Shown in pieces: positions 8,864 through 16,991 of a stretch of 64,000 nt of DNA. This stretch comes from Clostridium carboxidivorans P7 (lineage in GTDB: Bacteria > Bacillota > Clostridia > Clostridiales > Clostridiaceae). Where the stretch lies: contig NZ_CP011803.1 in the NCBI RefSeq assembly GCF_001038625.1, forward strand, positions 1,550,001 through 1,614,000, written 5' to 3'. Every line of letters begins with the position of its first letter. Position 1 is the stretch's first letter. The position numbers and the translations under genes are program-made. The notes below the pieces were generated by a model. The model did no database searches. It was not told the DNA's origin and saw only the letters and a program-made list of their open reading frames with translations.

Positions 8864-9055
8864 ATGGTATATACAAACTTCTTGTACAAAAATCGTAATT
8901 TAATTTATATTTTAAATAACATTTTAAATTGCATTCTAGTGTTTAAATCCATAATTACAAATCACTTTAATTTAGTTGCTGTATGTGTGGTTTTTTTTGC
9001 TGTTAATTTGTATGCATATAATAAAATTAGTGATATGAAGCTGCAGGGAGAATAA
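8864..9055 (+). CDS. Small hydrophobic protein, unknown
   Basis: A 63-codon frame preceded by a strong AAAGGAGAG site about 8 bases from its ATG. The protein has a basic/aromatic N terminus, a hydrophobic stretch around residues 18-32 and another at about 38-52, and a charged tail, suggesting one or two membrane segments. A strong terminator follows at 9103. The good translation signal and the dedicated terminator are the case for a real small gene; I recognise no family. Confidence 0.5.
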   Translation: MVYTNFLYKNRNLIYILNNILNCILVFKSIITNHFNLVAVCVVFFAVNLYAYNKISDMKLQGE

Positions 9056-9102
9056 AATAAATTAAGAAAATATATCAATGAATTATAGATTTTTAAGGAG
9101 AG

Positions 9103-9165
9103 CCTCTTAGAATTTATATCTAATTTAAAAGATTGGGTGTAAATTCTAAGAGGTTCTTCTTATTT
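9103..9165 (+). terminator. Intrinsic terminator
   Basis: A perfect 14-bp stem (9103-9116 with 9140-9153) is followed by a T-rich run. It ends transcription of the small membrane protein gene and possibly of carbonic anhydrase read-through. Confidence 0.8.
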
Positions 9166-9222
9166 TTGCATATTAATAAATTCAAATACTAAACTAAAAA
9201 TTATTTCGTTGGTAAAAATATA

Positions 9223-9274
9223 TTGACTTTATATATCACTCTGATATAATTATATATATCAAGGTGATATATAT
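9223..9274 (+). promoter_or_regulatory. Promoter with two inverted-repeat operators
   Basis: TTGACT (9223-9228) and TATAAT (9245-9250), spacing 16, form a strong promoter. Two perfect inverted repeats of the same consensus sit on it: TATATCA-CTC-TGATATA at 9232-9248, filling the spacer, and a longer version at 9252-9274 with 10-bp arms around AGG, just downstream of the -10. This layout is a repressor-controlled promoter. The regulator gene that should follow appears to be reduced to a stub, see 9308. Confidence 0.7.
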
Positions 9275-9307
9275 AACAATGATACATGAATTGGAGGCGA
9301 AATTAAA

Positions 9308-9412
9308 TTGGCAAAGATAAATAAAAAGAATTCAATATTATGGATCAGCACAGTTAATTTTGGAATGCACGATTGTGAAGTAAAATTAAAGTGGTGTGAG
9401 GAAACATTATAA
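9308..9412 (+). pseudogene. 34-codon stub resembling the N terminus of a PadR-family regulator
   Basis: Behind a GGAGG site (9293-9297), a TTG start opens a 34-codon frame. Its beginning (MAKINKKNSILW), NFGM and KWCEETL resemble the first winged-helix segments of PadR-type repressors, which usually run to about 100-180 residues, but the frame stops at 9410-9412 and nothing recognisable follows up to 9502. I read it as the remnant of the repressor that once bound the operators at 9232-9274. The family assignment is by eye and weak; it could also be an unrelated leader peptide. Confidence 0.35.
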
Positions 9413-9502
9413 GCTTTAGAAACTATAAAAGATTTATAAAGTAAAATTTAATTTATAAAGTATTTATTAGTAATTTGATAAAATGAGAGGAGATATTTTA
9501 AT

Positions 9503-10201
9503 ATGAAAATTTTAGCTATAAACGGAAGCCCAAGAGGAGAAAAAGGAAATACAGAGGTTATTTTAAAGCCATTTCTTAAAGGGTGTGAGGAAGCTGGTGC
9601 GGAAACAGAAATAGTATACCTTAAAGACAAAAATATAAAGCACTGCAGTGGATGTTTTACTTGTTGGACAAAAACTCCAGGAAAGTGTATTCATAAAGAT
9701 GATATGGAAGAATTGCTTCAAAAAATATTAGAAGCTGACATAATAGTTTATGCCACTCCATTATACTATTTTACTGTAACAGGCATAATGAAAGATTTTA
9801 TGGATCGTATGCTGCCATTAAATAATAGAGAAATTGTTAAAAAAGGTGAGAACTATACACATCCTAAGCGTTTTGGAAAAGCACCTGCTAAGACTGTATT
9901 GATTTCAAATTGTGGTTTCCCTGGACAATATAATTTTTCAGGTTTAGTTGAAACATTTAAAGTTATGACAAAAGGAAATTTAGCAGGTACAATTTTATGT
10001 GCTCAGGGAGGAATACTTCAAGCTGTTAATATGGATGATATGCTTAAAAAATTGTATGCTCCTTTCCTTTCAGCATTAGTTAGTGCTGGAAAAGAAATTG
10101 TGAATTATGGATATATAAAAGATGAAACACAAGCTGTATTGGATAAGGACGTTATTGATCCTGAAATTTATATAAAAAATGCAAATAGTAGTTGTATGTA
10201 A
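9503..10201 (+). CDS. NADPH-dependent FMN reductase-like iron-sulfur flavoprotein
   Basis: A 232-residue flavodoxin-fold protein. GSPRGEKGNTE (about residues 8-18) is the FMN phosphate loop. The compact cysteine cluster C-x2-C-x2-C-x7-C in HCSGCFTCWTKTPGKC (about 48-62) is the pattern of the archaeal/clostridial iron-sulfur flavoprotein group. ATPLYYFTVTGIMKDFMDR is the usual flavin-side segment. It is a cytoplasmic electron-transfer flavoprotein or quinone/nitro reductase. It follows the double-operator promoter and the PadR-like stub, so it was probably their target. The family is secure, the substrate is not. Confidence 0.88.
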   Translation: MKILAINGSPRGEKGNTEVILKPFLKGCEEAGAETEIVYLKDKNIKHCSGCFTCWTKTPGKCIHKDDMEELLQKILEADIIVYATPLYYFTVTGIMKDFMDRMLPLNNREIVKKGENYTHPKRFGKAPAKTVLISNCGFPGQYNFSGLVETFKVMTKGNLAGTILCAQGGILQAVNMDDMLKKLYAPFLSALVSAGKEIVNYGYIKDETQAVLDKDVIDPEIYIKNANSSCM

Positions 10202-10225
10202 TTTAACTGAGGAGGAAGACTAACC

Positions 10226-10324
10226 ATGGAAAAATCATCTTCAAAAAATCAATCGATGTTGAAAAGTATATTTAAAAAAGAAATAGGGGTTAGTTATCAA
10301 GTGGCATTTCATTTACTTTTCTGA
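10226..10324 (+). CDS. 32-codon ORF, probably a gene remnant
   Basis: A GGAGGA site (10211-10216) precedes an ATG at 10226 and a 32-codon frame ending in TGA at 10322. The peptide is basic and Ser/Lys-rich (MEKSSSKNQSMLKSIFKKEIG) and ends hydrophobic. It begins like the start of a longer protein and is cut short. I do not recognise it. Confidence 0.25.
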   Translation: MEKSSSKNQSMLKSIFKKEIGVSYQVAFHLLF

Positions 10325-10371
10325 AAATAAAGGAGATTGAGTTTTTTTGTAGAAACTATATTTAAGAGGGG

Positions 10372-10725
10372 ATGAGTAAAATCATGGATAAATATAATAT
10401 ACCATTGGGGACTTTAGTTGAGGTAAATCATATTGACTTAGAAGCCGATAAAAAGAATCATGGAGTAAGGCTTTATGTTGTGGCACATCATAAAGATGCA
10501 AAAGGAACACCTATATATTCATTAGGACTAAAAGGAGAAACTAATGCCTTAAAAATGTATAATGGATATTATGAGGAAAATTTAAAAGTTATTGATAAAA
10601 TATCTGTTGAGTTAACTAAGGATGAAATAAATGATATAGTTCAATGGGGAGATACTTGTGAGGAAGAAGGATGGCTAATTGATAAGGAAGTAAAGCTAAA
10701 AGATAGATTAAGTAAAATTATTTAA
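10372..10725 (+). CDS. Hypothetical protein of about 115 residues
   Basis: A small soluble acidic protein. Two starts are possible: ATG 10372, which almost touches the AAGAGGGG site, or ATG 10384, which has about 13 bases of spacing and gives MDKYNIPLGTLVEV. The N-terminal half reads like a small beta-barrel (LGTLVEVNHIDLEADKKNHG, then VRLYVVAHHKDAKG), the C-terminal part is helical and acidic. There is no signal peptide and no catalytic motif I recognise. It is followed by a strong terminator. Confidence 0.7.
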   Translation: MSKIMDKYNIPLGTLVEVNHIDLEADKKNHGVRLYVVAHHKDAKGTPIYSLGLKGETNALKMYNGYYEENLKVIDKISVELTKDEINDIVQWGDTCEEEGWLIDKEVKLKDRLSKII

Positions 10726-10753
10726 TTCGTATCAAAAAAATCTCTGTATTTTT

Positions 10754-10790
10754 AAAAACTGCTGACAAAAATGTTTTGCTAGCAGTTTTT
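10754..10790. terminator. Bidirectional intrinsic terminator
   Basis: AAAAACTGCT (10754-10763) pairs perfectly with AGCAGTTTTT (10781-10790). A-runs on the left and T-runs on the right let it serve both converging transcription units: the hypothetical gene on the plus strand and the tandem MarR gene on the minus strand. Confidence 0.8.
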
Positions 10791-10798
10791 CTTCTAAA

Positions 10799-11815
10799 TT
10801 ATCTAAATTTATCATGGTAGCTTTCTAATATTTCGTGAATCTTTTCAATGTAGGTTTCTACCATGTCATTTTTGAGCTTTTTATTAATCAAATATAAGTG
10901 ATTATTTATTGTATTTAAAGTTTTTTCTTCTGTATCTTTCAAATAATCATTAATAATTAGTCTATGATTATTTAGTTTAAAATCTTCTATTAAGGTTTGT
11001 TCTCCCTTAGAATTTATAAAAAGATAAAGAGAGTTTTTTACTGCTGCTTTTTCTTTATAAATAAGGTCTTTAGTGTATAAATTTTTTACAATTAAACTTG
11101 CTGTTGAAGGAGACCAGAAGGCTAGAGAACTTAACGCTCTAGACGTAACTCCAGGAAAAGCTTCAATTATCCATAAGGCTCTTAATTGAGGGTAAGTCAA
11201 ATTTAAATTTTTTAATAAGAGCCTATGATCATGTTCTACATGTAAAATAAATATTCTTAAAGTGTTATAAAAAAATACAAGCTTTTTTAATTTTTTAGTC
11301 TCATCTTCAGAAAAATCAGTATAATCTACTTTTAAACTTAATGAATTAATTTTGTCTACATATTGGAAAATATAATCCTTACCACATTTAATAACAATAT
11401 CTTTATAAAAATCTACAATAAGATCAAGCTCTTCTTCAGAGAATAAATTCATTAAATCAAAGAGATGAAAATTCTTAGATTTATTTTGTTTATTTATATT
11501 AATATATTTTTCTCCTTCTTCGGTAACATTTAGTTTATAAACTTTTTTATTTACTGAATCTTCTTTTACAACTAATTTTTTATCAACTAGAATTTTTAAA
11601 ATATTAGTTACTGTAGGACATGTCCAATAGCCTATAGTTGCAATCTTTCCTAGGGATATTCCAGGAAAGGCTTTTAATATCCATAAAATTCTTAGTTGAG
11701 GTAGTGTTATTCCAGTTTGTTCTACAACAGAACTATAATTATATTCTATATTTAAAAAGCAATACCGGGATAAATTATAGAATGTATGTATATCAAGTGA
11801 TTTTCTATTTTTCAA
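10799..11815 (-). CDS. Tandem (fused double) MarR-family regulator
   Basis: A 338-residue regulator with two MarR winged-helix units in one chain. The first (about 10-130) contains TLPQLRILWILKAFPGISLGKI and GYWTCPTVTNILK; the second (about 180-310) repeats this as TYPQLRALWIIEAFPGVTSRAL and FWSPSTASLIVK. MarR proteins normally act as dimers of single units, so this is a covalent dimer. The frame extends to an ATG at 11830, but GGAGGG inside that extension is an ideal binding site for the TTG at 11815. It is transcribed away from the hydrogenase-like operon, with two similar operator-like repeats in between, and probably controls it. The effector is unknown. Confidence 0.82.
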   Translation of the reverse strand: MKNRKSLDIHTFYNLSRYCFLNIEYNYSSVVEQTGITLPQLRILWILKAFPGISLGKIATIGYWTCPTVTNILKILVDKKLVVKEDSVNKKVYKLNVTEEGEKYININKQNKSKNFHLFDLMNLFSEEELDLIVDFYKDIVIKCGKDYIFQYVDKINSLSLKVDYTDFSEDETKKLKKLVFFYNTLRIFILHVEHDHRLLLKNLNLTYPQLRALWIIEAFPGVTSRALSSLAFWSPSTASLIVKNLYTKDLIYKEKAAVKNSLYLFINSKGEQTLIEDFKLNNHRLIINDYLKDTEEKTLNTINNHLYLINKKLKNDMVETYIEKIHEILESYHDKFR

Positions 11816-11898
11816 TGTGAAGCCCTCCATAGTATAAGTTAAACATTTTTAGTTTGTTATTTTTACAAGATATAGTATTAAGCAAAAGTCAAATATAT

Positions 11899-11926
11899 TG
11901 TATTTTCGACAATAAAGTGATATGAT
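11899..11926 (+). promoter_or_regulatory. Candidate promoter of the hydrogenase-like operon
   Basis: TTGTAT (11899-11904) and TATGAT (11921-11926) are 16 bp apart, upstream of the first operator-like repeat. A TTGACA at 11976-11981 is a second possible -35, but no good -10 lies at the right distance. Start-site mapping would be needed to choose. Confidence 0.4.
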
Positions 11927-11944
11927 AGATTTCGTGTCGCATTC

Positions 11945-12047
11945 TAATATTCGAATACTAACTATATTAAAAAATTTGACATAATTAAATTCTAATACAA
12001 AAAATAAAAAAGTACATAGTTATTTTAATATTCGAGTGCTAATTATA
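11945..12047. promoter_or_regulatory. Two matching operator-like repeats upstream of the hydrogenase-like operon
   Basis: Two 22-bp direct repeats, 11945-11966 and 12026-12047, agree at 19 of 22 positions with consensus TAATATTCGARTRCTAAYTA. The first contains the palindrome TATTCGAATA. They lie between the tandem MarR gene and the operon, 81 bp apart, the second ending about 8 bp before the ribosome binding site. This fits operators for the fused double-MarR protein, which could loop the DNA. Binding is inferred from position and symmetry only. Confidence 0.55.
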
Positions 12048-12071
12048 ATTTAAAAAGGAGTGAAAAATATT

Positions 12072-13856
12072 TTGTTACCAACATTTTTTTGTAATGGTGT
12101 TATGAACGATCCAATTTCTATATTTTTTGCAATTATAATTTTTGTAGTTTTTGCACCTATTTTTATATATTCAATAGGTTATACTGCAGAATATAAAGGT
12201 AAGTATTCAGTTAAATATAATTTTATGTTAATGCTCTTATTTGCAGCATCAATGTTATGTGTAGTACTAGCACGAGATAGCATTACTTTTATTGTATTTT
12301 GGGAAGTTATGAGTGCTGTATCATTTTTTCTTGTTGTTTATGAGTATAAAAATAAGGAAAATATAAGGTCAGGAATAATGTATTTTATAATGACACATAT
12401 TAGTGGGTTATTCCTAATGATTATGTTTGCATTTTTATATAAATACACAGGCAGCATAAGCTTTGATAAATTTTATCAGTTATCAAATGATTTTACAATA
12501 AGTCAAAAATATATAATTTTTACTTTTGCTATTTTAGGATTTGGTGCAAAAGCAGGACTTCTACCACTTCATGGCTGGTTGCCCAAAGCTCATCCTAGTG
12601 CACCATCCAATGCCTCAGCTCTTATGTCAGGGGTTATGCTTAAGGTGGCCATTTATGGATTAATAAGAGTAACTTTTACATTTATTAAAGTACTTCCTTT
12701 AAAAGCAGCTCTTTTATTAGTACTTTTAGGAGCAGTAACTGCAATTTTTTCAGTATTGAATGCATTAGTTCAAAAGGATATTAAAAAACTGCTGGCTTAT
12801 TCCAGTGCTGAAAATATAGGAATAATAATTTCAACTTTAGGACTTTCTTTAGTATTTTACAATTTGAATTTAAATTCCTTTGCCAATCTAACTTTAATTG
12901 CAGCTTTATTTCATATATTCAATCATGCTATTTTTAAAAGTCTGCTTTTTGCTAGTGCAGGTAGTGTTTTATATTCTACAGGAACAAAGAATATGAACGA
13001 GTTAGGAGGACTTTATAAGAAAATGAAATTTGCAGCTATATGTGCTTTTATTGGTACTGCAGCTATTTCAGCAATTCCTCCTTTAAATGGTTTTGCCAGT
13101 GAAATTTTAATATTTAAGTGCTTTATAATTGGAACTGCTTCAATTAAAGGTACATGGACTGCCTTAATCATTATAGGTAGCGGACTTATTATAGCACTAA
13201 CTAGTGGAGTTACATTATATGCATCTGTTAAGAGCTTTGGAATAACTTATCTTGGAGCACCAAGAAGTGAAAAAGCAATAAATGCACATAAAATTCCACT
13301 ATCAATGAATATTGGGCTTGGAATTTTAGCTTTGCTATGTATAATTTCAGGAGTATTTTCACCTTTTATAATTAATTTAATATCAAAGGTTTCAAATTCA
13401 ATTTTAAATACAAATTTACCTTTGATGAATAGTGAAATAAATAATGAAATAATAATCGTATCCAGTATTTTTGTAATTATAACAGCTATTTTAGCTTTAA
13501 TATCAAAAGTATTAAATAACAAAAAAGCTACAGTAATAAAAGAAACTTGGGGATGCGGCTTTAATAATGTAAAGTCTAATATGCAGTATAGTGCAAATGG
13601 ACTAAGTCAGCCCTCAACAAGAATCTTTGGAAAAGTAGTTCGATATGAAAAAGAAGTGAAAAATGGTTATTCAATATTATTAAAAGACAAGGTATTAGAT
13701 AACATAGAAAAGTACATTTATGGATCAGTAGTTAAGGTTGTTTATTATATATCATTACGTGTTACTAAAATTCATTTTGGAAAGATACAAGTATATGTAT
13801 CATATATTTTTGTTTCACTTTTAGTTACAGTTTTAATTGTTAACATGTTTATGTGA
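12072..13856 (+). CDS. HyfB-like antiporter-type membrane subunit of an Ehr/hydrogenase-4-like complex
   Basis: Polytopic membrane protein of about 594 residues in the NuoL/MrpA/HyfB family. GFGAKAGLLPLHGWLPKAHP (near residue 165) is the family's core helix with the lysine and histidine of the proton pathway, and KKLLAYSSAENIG (near 245) is the second signature. The C-terminal soluble tail with TWGCGFNN and SQPSTRIFGK is typical of HyfB. The AAGGAG site at 12055-12060 overlaps a GTG at 12060, so TTG 12072 is the better start. It begins a six-gene operon and would be one of two ion-translocating subunits. The second is the HyfF-like protein. Confidence 0.9.
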   Translation: MLPTFFCNGVMNDPISIFFAIIIFVVFAPIFIYSIGYTAEYKGKYSVKYNFMLMLLFAASMLCVVLARDSITFIVFWEVMSAVSFFLVVYEYKNKENIRSGIMYFIMTHISGLFLMIMFAFLYKYTGSISFDKFYQLSNDFTISQKYIIFTFAILGFGAKAGLLPLHGWLPKAHPSAPSNASALMSGVMLKVAIYGLIRVTFTFIKVLPLKAALLLVLLGAVTAIFSVLNALVQKDIKKLLAYSSAENIGIIISTLGLSLVFYNLNLNSFANLTLIAALFHIFNHAIFKSLLFASAGSVLYSTGTKNMNELGGLYKKMKFAAICAFIGTAAISAIPPLNGFASEILIFKCFIIGTASIKGTWTALIIIGSGLIIALTSGVTLYASVKSFGITYLGAPRSEKAINAHKIPLSMNIGLGILALLCIISGVFSPFIINLISKVSNSILNTNLPLMNSEINNEIIIVSSIFVIITAILALISKVLNNKKATVIKETWGCGFNNVKSNMQYSANGLSQPSTRIFGKVVRYEKEVKNGYSILLKDKVLDNIEKYIYGSVVKVVYYISLRVTKIHFGKIQVYVSYIFVSLLVTVLIVNMFM

Positions 13857-13890
13857 TGGCAGCATTCATTGATTTAAGGAGGTAAAAATC

Positions 13891-14820
13891 TTGAAGTACA
13901 TAGCAATTAATTTTTTACAAAGTATGCTTCTTATTATAGTAACTCCTCTTTTTATGGGTATTCTTAAAAAATTCAAGGCTATTTTAAGAGGATATAAGGG
14001 AAGTAGTATTTTTCAAGTATATTATGATTACCAAAAGTTGTTTAGCAAAGGAAGGATAAGGAGTAGCCAGAGTGGTTTTATAACACAAATAGGACCTATA
14101 TTAAGTTTAGCGGCTGCTATAACTGCTGTTTTTATGATTCCTACTTTTTTCAGCAGTGGAGAAACATACTTAGGAAGTTTATTTCTTATTATTTTTATGA
14201 TGTCTATTGTAAAATTTTTAAATACATTAATAGGATTAGATTGTGCCAGTACCTTTGGAGGAATGGGGACAAGCAGGGAGCTTTTCCTGTCAATGCTTGC
14301 AGAGCCAGTAATGTTTCTTACTATTATGTTTTTATATTTTGAAAATAAATCCTTTAATATTTTCACTATATGCTTCAATAACAGTGCAGGGGCTTTTTAT
14401 GGTATAGGACATATTTTAGCAGCAATTTCATTTTTTATATTGTTACTCACAGAAAATGCAAGACTTCCTATAGATAACCCAGAAACCCATCTAGAGCTTA
14501 CTATGATACATGAAGCAATGATATTAGATTTATCAGGAACGGATTTAGCTTTTGTAGAAATGGCTTCACAAATTAAGCTCATGATATTTTTAACTATTTT
14601 TATAAATCTTTTTATGCCCTTTGGAGCAGCAACAACACTAGGTGCGGTTATTATATTGAAAGCTGCTGTAGTTTTCTTTGTAAAGATTCTAGTTATTTTA
14701 TTTGGTATTTCTATTATTGAAATTTCAATGACAAAATCAAGATTGTTTAGAGTGCCAGAACTTTTATCAGCAGCATTAGCTATTGCTATTGCAGCTATAT
14801 CTTTAAACTATTTTTTATAA
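13891..14820 (+). CDS. HyfC-like (NuoH/EchB-type) membrane subunit
   Basis: A 309-residue membrane protein with about eight helices, homologous to complex I subunit NuoH and hydrogenase subunit HyfC. YYDYQKLFSKGRIRS after the first helix and ENARLPIDNPETHLELTMIH near residue 195 are the conserved acidic loops that couple the cluster-bearing arm to the membrane arm; the ELTMIHEAM version is the hydrogenase-4 type rather than the NuoH type. It has a GGAGG site and TTG start, 34 bases after the HyfB-like gene. It anchors the soluble arm to the membrane. Confidence 0.92.
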   Translation: MKYIAINFLQSMLLIIVTPLFMGILKKFKAILRGYKGSSIFQVYYDYQKLFSKGRIRSSQSGFITQIGPILSLAAAITAVFMIPTFFSSGETYLGSLFLIIFMMSIVKFLNTLIGLDCASTFGGMGTSRELFLSMLAEPVMFLTIMFLYFENKSFNIFTICFNNSAGAFYGIGHILAAISFFILLLTENARLPIDNPETHLELTMIHEAMILDLSGTDLAFVEMASQIKLMIFLTIFINLFMPFGAATTLGAVIILKAAVVFFVKILVILFGISIIEISMTKSRLFRVPELLSAALAIAIAAISLNYFL

Positions 14821-14878
14821 TTAATTATTAAGTGATTTAGCATAAGCTTTGAACAAGGTATAGAAAGGAGAATAAAAA

Positions 14879-15490
14879 ATGTTACAGCTTTTACTTGCTA
14901 TTGTGATATTATCTGGGATTTTAATATGTGGACTTAGAAGAGTTAAGCTCTTAGTATTAAGCTTTGCATTCCAATCCCTTGCCATAACTTTTATATGTAT
15001 TATTTTAGGATACAATACAAAAGAAATTCATTACTACATAATGGGACTTTTAACTTTAATAATAAAGGTGATTATAATACCTTATATAATAAACAAATCT
15101 ACTAGATATTTAAAAGTGAAAAGAGAATTAGATTTGATTATAAATGCAGTTAATTCCTTTGTACTTTCAGGTTTCTTTATAATAATTGTTTGTGCTTTCT
15201 TTAGGAATTATGATAATACTTATTTAAAAACAGCAGTGTTTCTGGCACTTGTTGGTGGAACCCTTATGATAGGTAGAAAAAAAGCAATTACTCAAATGAT
15301 AGGGTTTTTAACTATAGAAAATGGGATTATTTTATTTGAAATGTCAGTAGTAAAGCTTTCACTTATTTTAGAAGCTTGGATGGCCCTAGAAGTTTTAGTT
15401 CTTGCTCTTCTTATGGGAATAATGATATTTAATATTAATAAAACCTTTGACACTATAAATACAGACTACCTTTCAAATTTAAAAGAATAG
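14879..15490 (+). CDS. HyfE-like membrane subunit
   Basis: A 203-residue hydrophobic protein with about six to seven transmembrane helices, matching hydrogenase-4 component E, which corresponds in part to the NuoK/MrpC module. A helix with a buried glutamate (FLTIENGIILFEMS, about residues 142-155) is the kind of charged membrane residue that takes part in proton transfer. It has an AAAGGAG site and lies between the HyfC- and HyfF-like genes with short gaps, so it belongs to the same transcript. No NuoJ-like gene is present in the operon. Confidence 0.85.
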   Translation: MLQLLLAIVILSGILICGLRRVKLLVLSFAFQSLAITFICIILGYNTKEIHYYIMGLLTLIIKVIIIPYIINKSTRYLKVKRELDLIINAVNSFVLSGFFIIIVCAFFRNYDNTYLKTAVFLALVGGTLMIGRKKAITQMIGFLTIENGIILFEMSVVKLSLILEAWMALEVLVLALLMGIMIFNINKTFDTINTDYLSNLKE

Positions 15491-15500
15491 AGGTGAGAAA

Positions 15501-16961
15501 ATGGTATTATCTATATGTGCAATTGTATTTGCAGTAGTTATTTTATTAAACATACTTCTTAAAAGTATTAAAGCAATATCTATTTTAACAATTTTAAATA
15601 TGGTTATGCTTGCCGCAGTTTCGCTAGTATTTTATAGAAATCTTAAATTACAGGATTCACTTAATTTTTGTAATAATTTAATATACATAGATAGTTTAAA
15701 TATAATTCAGTTAATTTTAATAAGCACTATATCGTTAGTTGCAGCATTATATTCTCATAAATACATAGGAGAAGAAATACATAATGGTTCAATAAGTATT
15801 AATTTTGCTAAAATTTATTATTTCTTATTTAATTTATTTGTATTATCAATGATTGCAGTTGCAATAAGCAATAACATAATATTAATGTGGATAAGCCTTG
15901 AAGCAACCACTCTTTCTACAGCATTCTTAATTGGTTTTAATAGGCATAAGCTTTCATTAGAAGCTGCATGGAAATATATTATTATTTGTTCTATTGGTAT
16001 AGTATTAGGTTTGATAGGAATAATTTTATTTATTTATTCATCTGGAGATCCTTCTAATAAGGTTTTAAATTGGACATACCTTGTTAAAAATTATTCTCTA
16101 CTAAATAAGAGTATAGTTAAATTTGGTTTTTGTTTCATTTTTGTAGGTATAGCCACAAAAGCTGGACTTGCTCCAATGCATACATGGCTTCCAGATGCTC
16201 ATAGTGAAGCGCCATCTCCAATTAGTGCTATGATGTCTGGAGTGCTTTTAAATCTTGCACTTTATGTAGTTTTAAGATTTTATATAATAGTTAAACTCAT
16301 AAGTGGACTAGAAAAAATGAAATACTTATTTATAGTATTTGGATTGATATCTTTGATTATATCAGCCTTCAGTATATTGAATCAAAAAAACTATAAAAGA
16401 TTGTTGGCTTTTTCTTCTGTAGAAAATATGGGAATTATTACATTAGGTTTTGGTATAGGCGGACCGATTGCTTTGTACGGTTCAATGCTTCATTCTATTA
16501 TACATGCATATGGAAAGTCACTGTTATTTTTGATATCAGGCAATATACTAAGTGTTTATAAAACAAAACGTATAGATAGGGTAAATAATTTAATAAAAAC
16601 AATGCCTATAAATTCAGTGATTTTGATTTGCGGGGTTCTTGTTATAACAGGTATACCACCATTTCCATCATTTTTTAGTGAATATAATATACTTGCTGCA
16701 TCAATAAAAAATGGTCATTATCTTGTATGTGGTATTTATGCTTTATGCCTTCTTATAGTTTTTGCAGGCTTTTTAAAAGTTTTTATTAATATGATATTTA
16801 GCGATGATAAGGACTTTAATACAAGAAGTGAAAAGGATAAGGAAAATATAATTCCACTAATTATTATATTTTTCATAATAATTATTCTAAGTTTTTTCTC
16901 TAGATACGAAATAGCTTCATTAATTAACAAAGCTATTTTAATTATTAATCCCATGCAGTAA
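15501..16961 (+). CDS. HyfF-like antiporter-type membrane subunit
   Basis: A 486-residue polytopic protein in the NuoM/NuoN/HyfF family. GIATKAGLAPMHTWLPDAHS (near residue 217) and KRLLAFSSVENMGI (near 300) are the conserved lysine-bearing helices of the antiporter fold, and the WISLEATTLSTAFLIGF segment carries the essential glutamate. The AGGTGAG site precedes ATG 15501 directly after the HyfE-like gene. With the HyfB-like subunit it gives the complex two ion-pumping modules; a HyfD-like third one is absent. Confidence 0.9.
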   Translation: MVLSICAIVFAVVILLNILLKSIKAISILTILNMVMLAAVSLVFYRNLKLQDSLNFCNNLIYIDSLNIIQLILISTISLVAALYSHKYIGEEIHNGSISINFAKIYYFLFNLFVLSMIAVAISNNIILMWISLEATTLSTAFLIGFNRHKLSLEAAWKYIIICSIGIVLGLIGIILFIYSSGDPSNKVLNWTYLVKNYSLLNKSIVKFGFCFIFVGIATKAGLAPMHTWLPDAHSEAPSPISAMMSGVLLNLALYVVLRFYIIVKLISGLEKMKYLFIVFGLISLIISAFSILNQKNYKRLLAFSSVENMGIITLGFGIGGPIALYGSMLHSIIHAYGKSLLFLISGNILSVYKTKRIDRVNNLIKTMPINSVILICGVLVITGIPPFPSFFSEYNILAASIKNGHYLVCGIYALCLLIVFAGFLKVFINMIFSDDKDFNTRSEKDKENIIPLIIIFFIIIILSFFSRYEIASLINKAILIINPMQ

Positions 16962-16991
16962 CAAGTTTATTAATATAAGGATGTGAAAATA

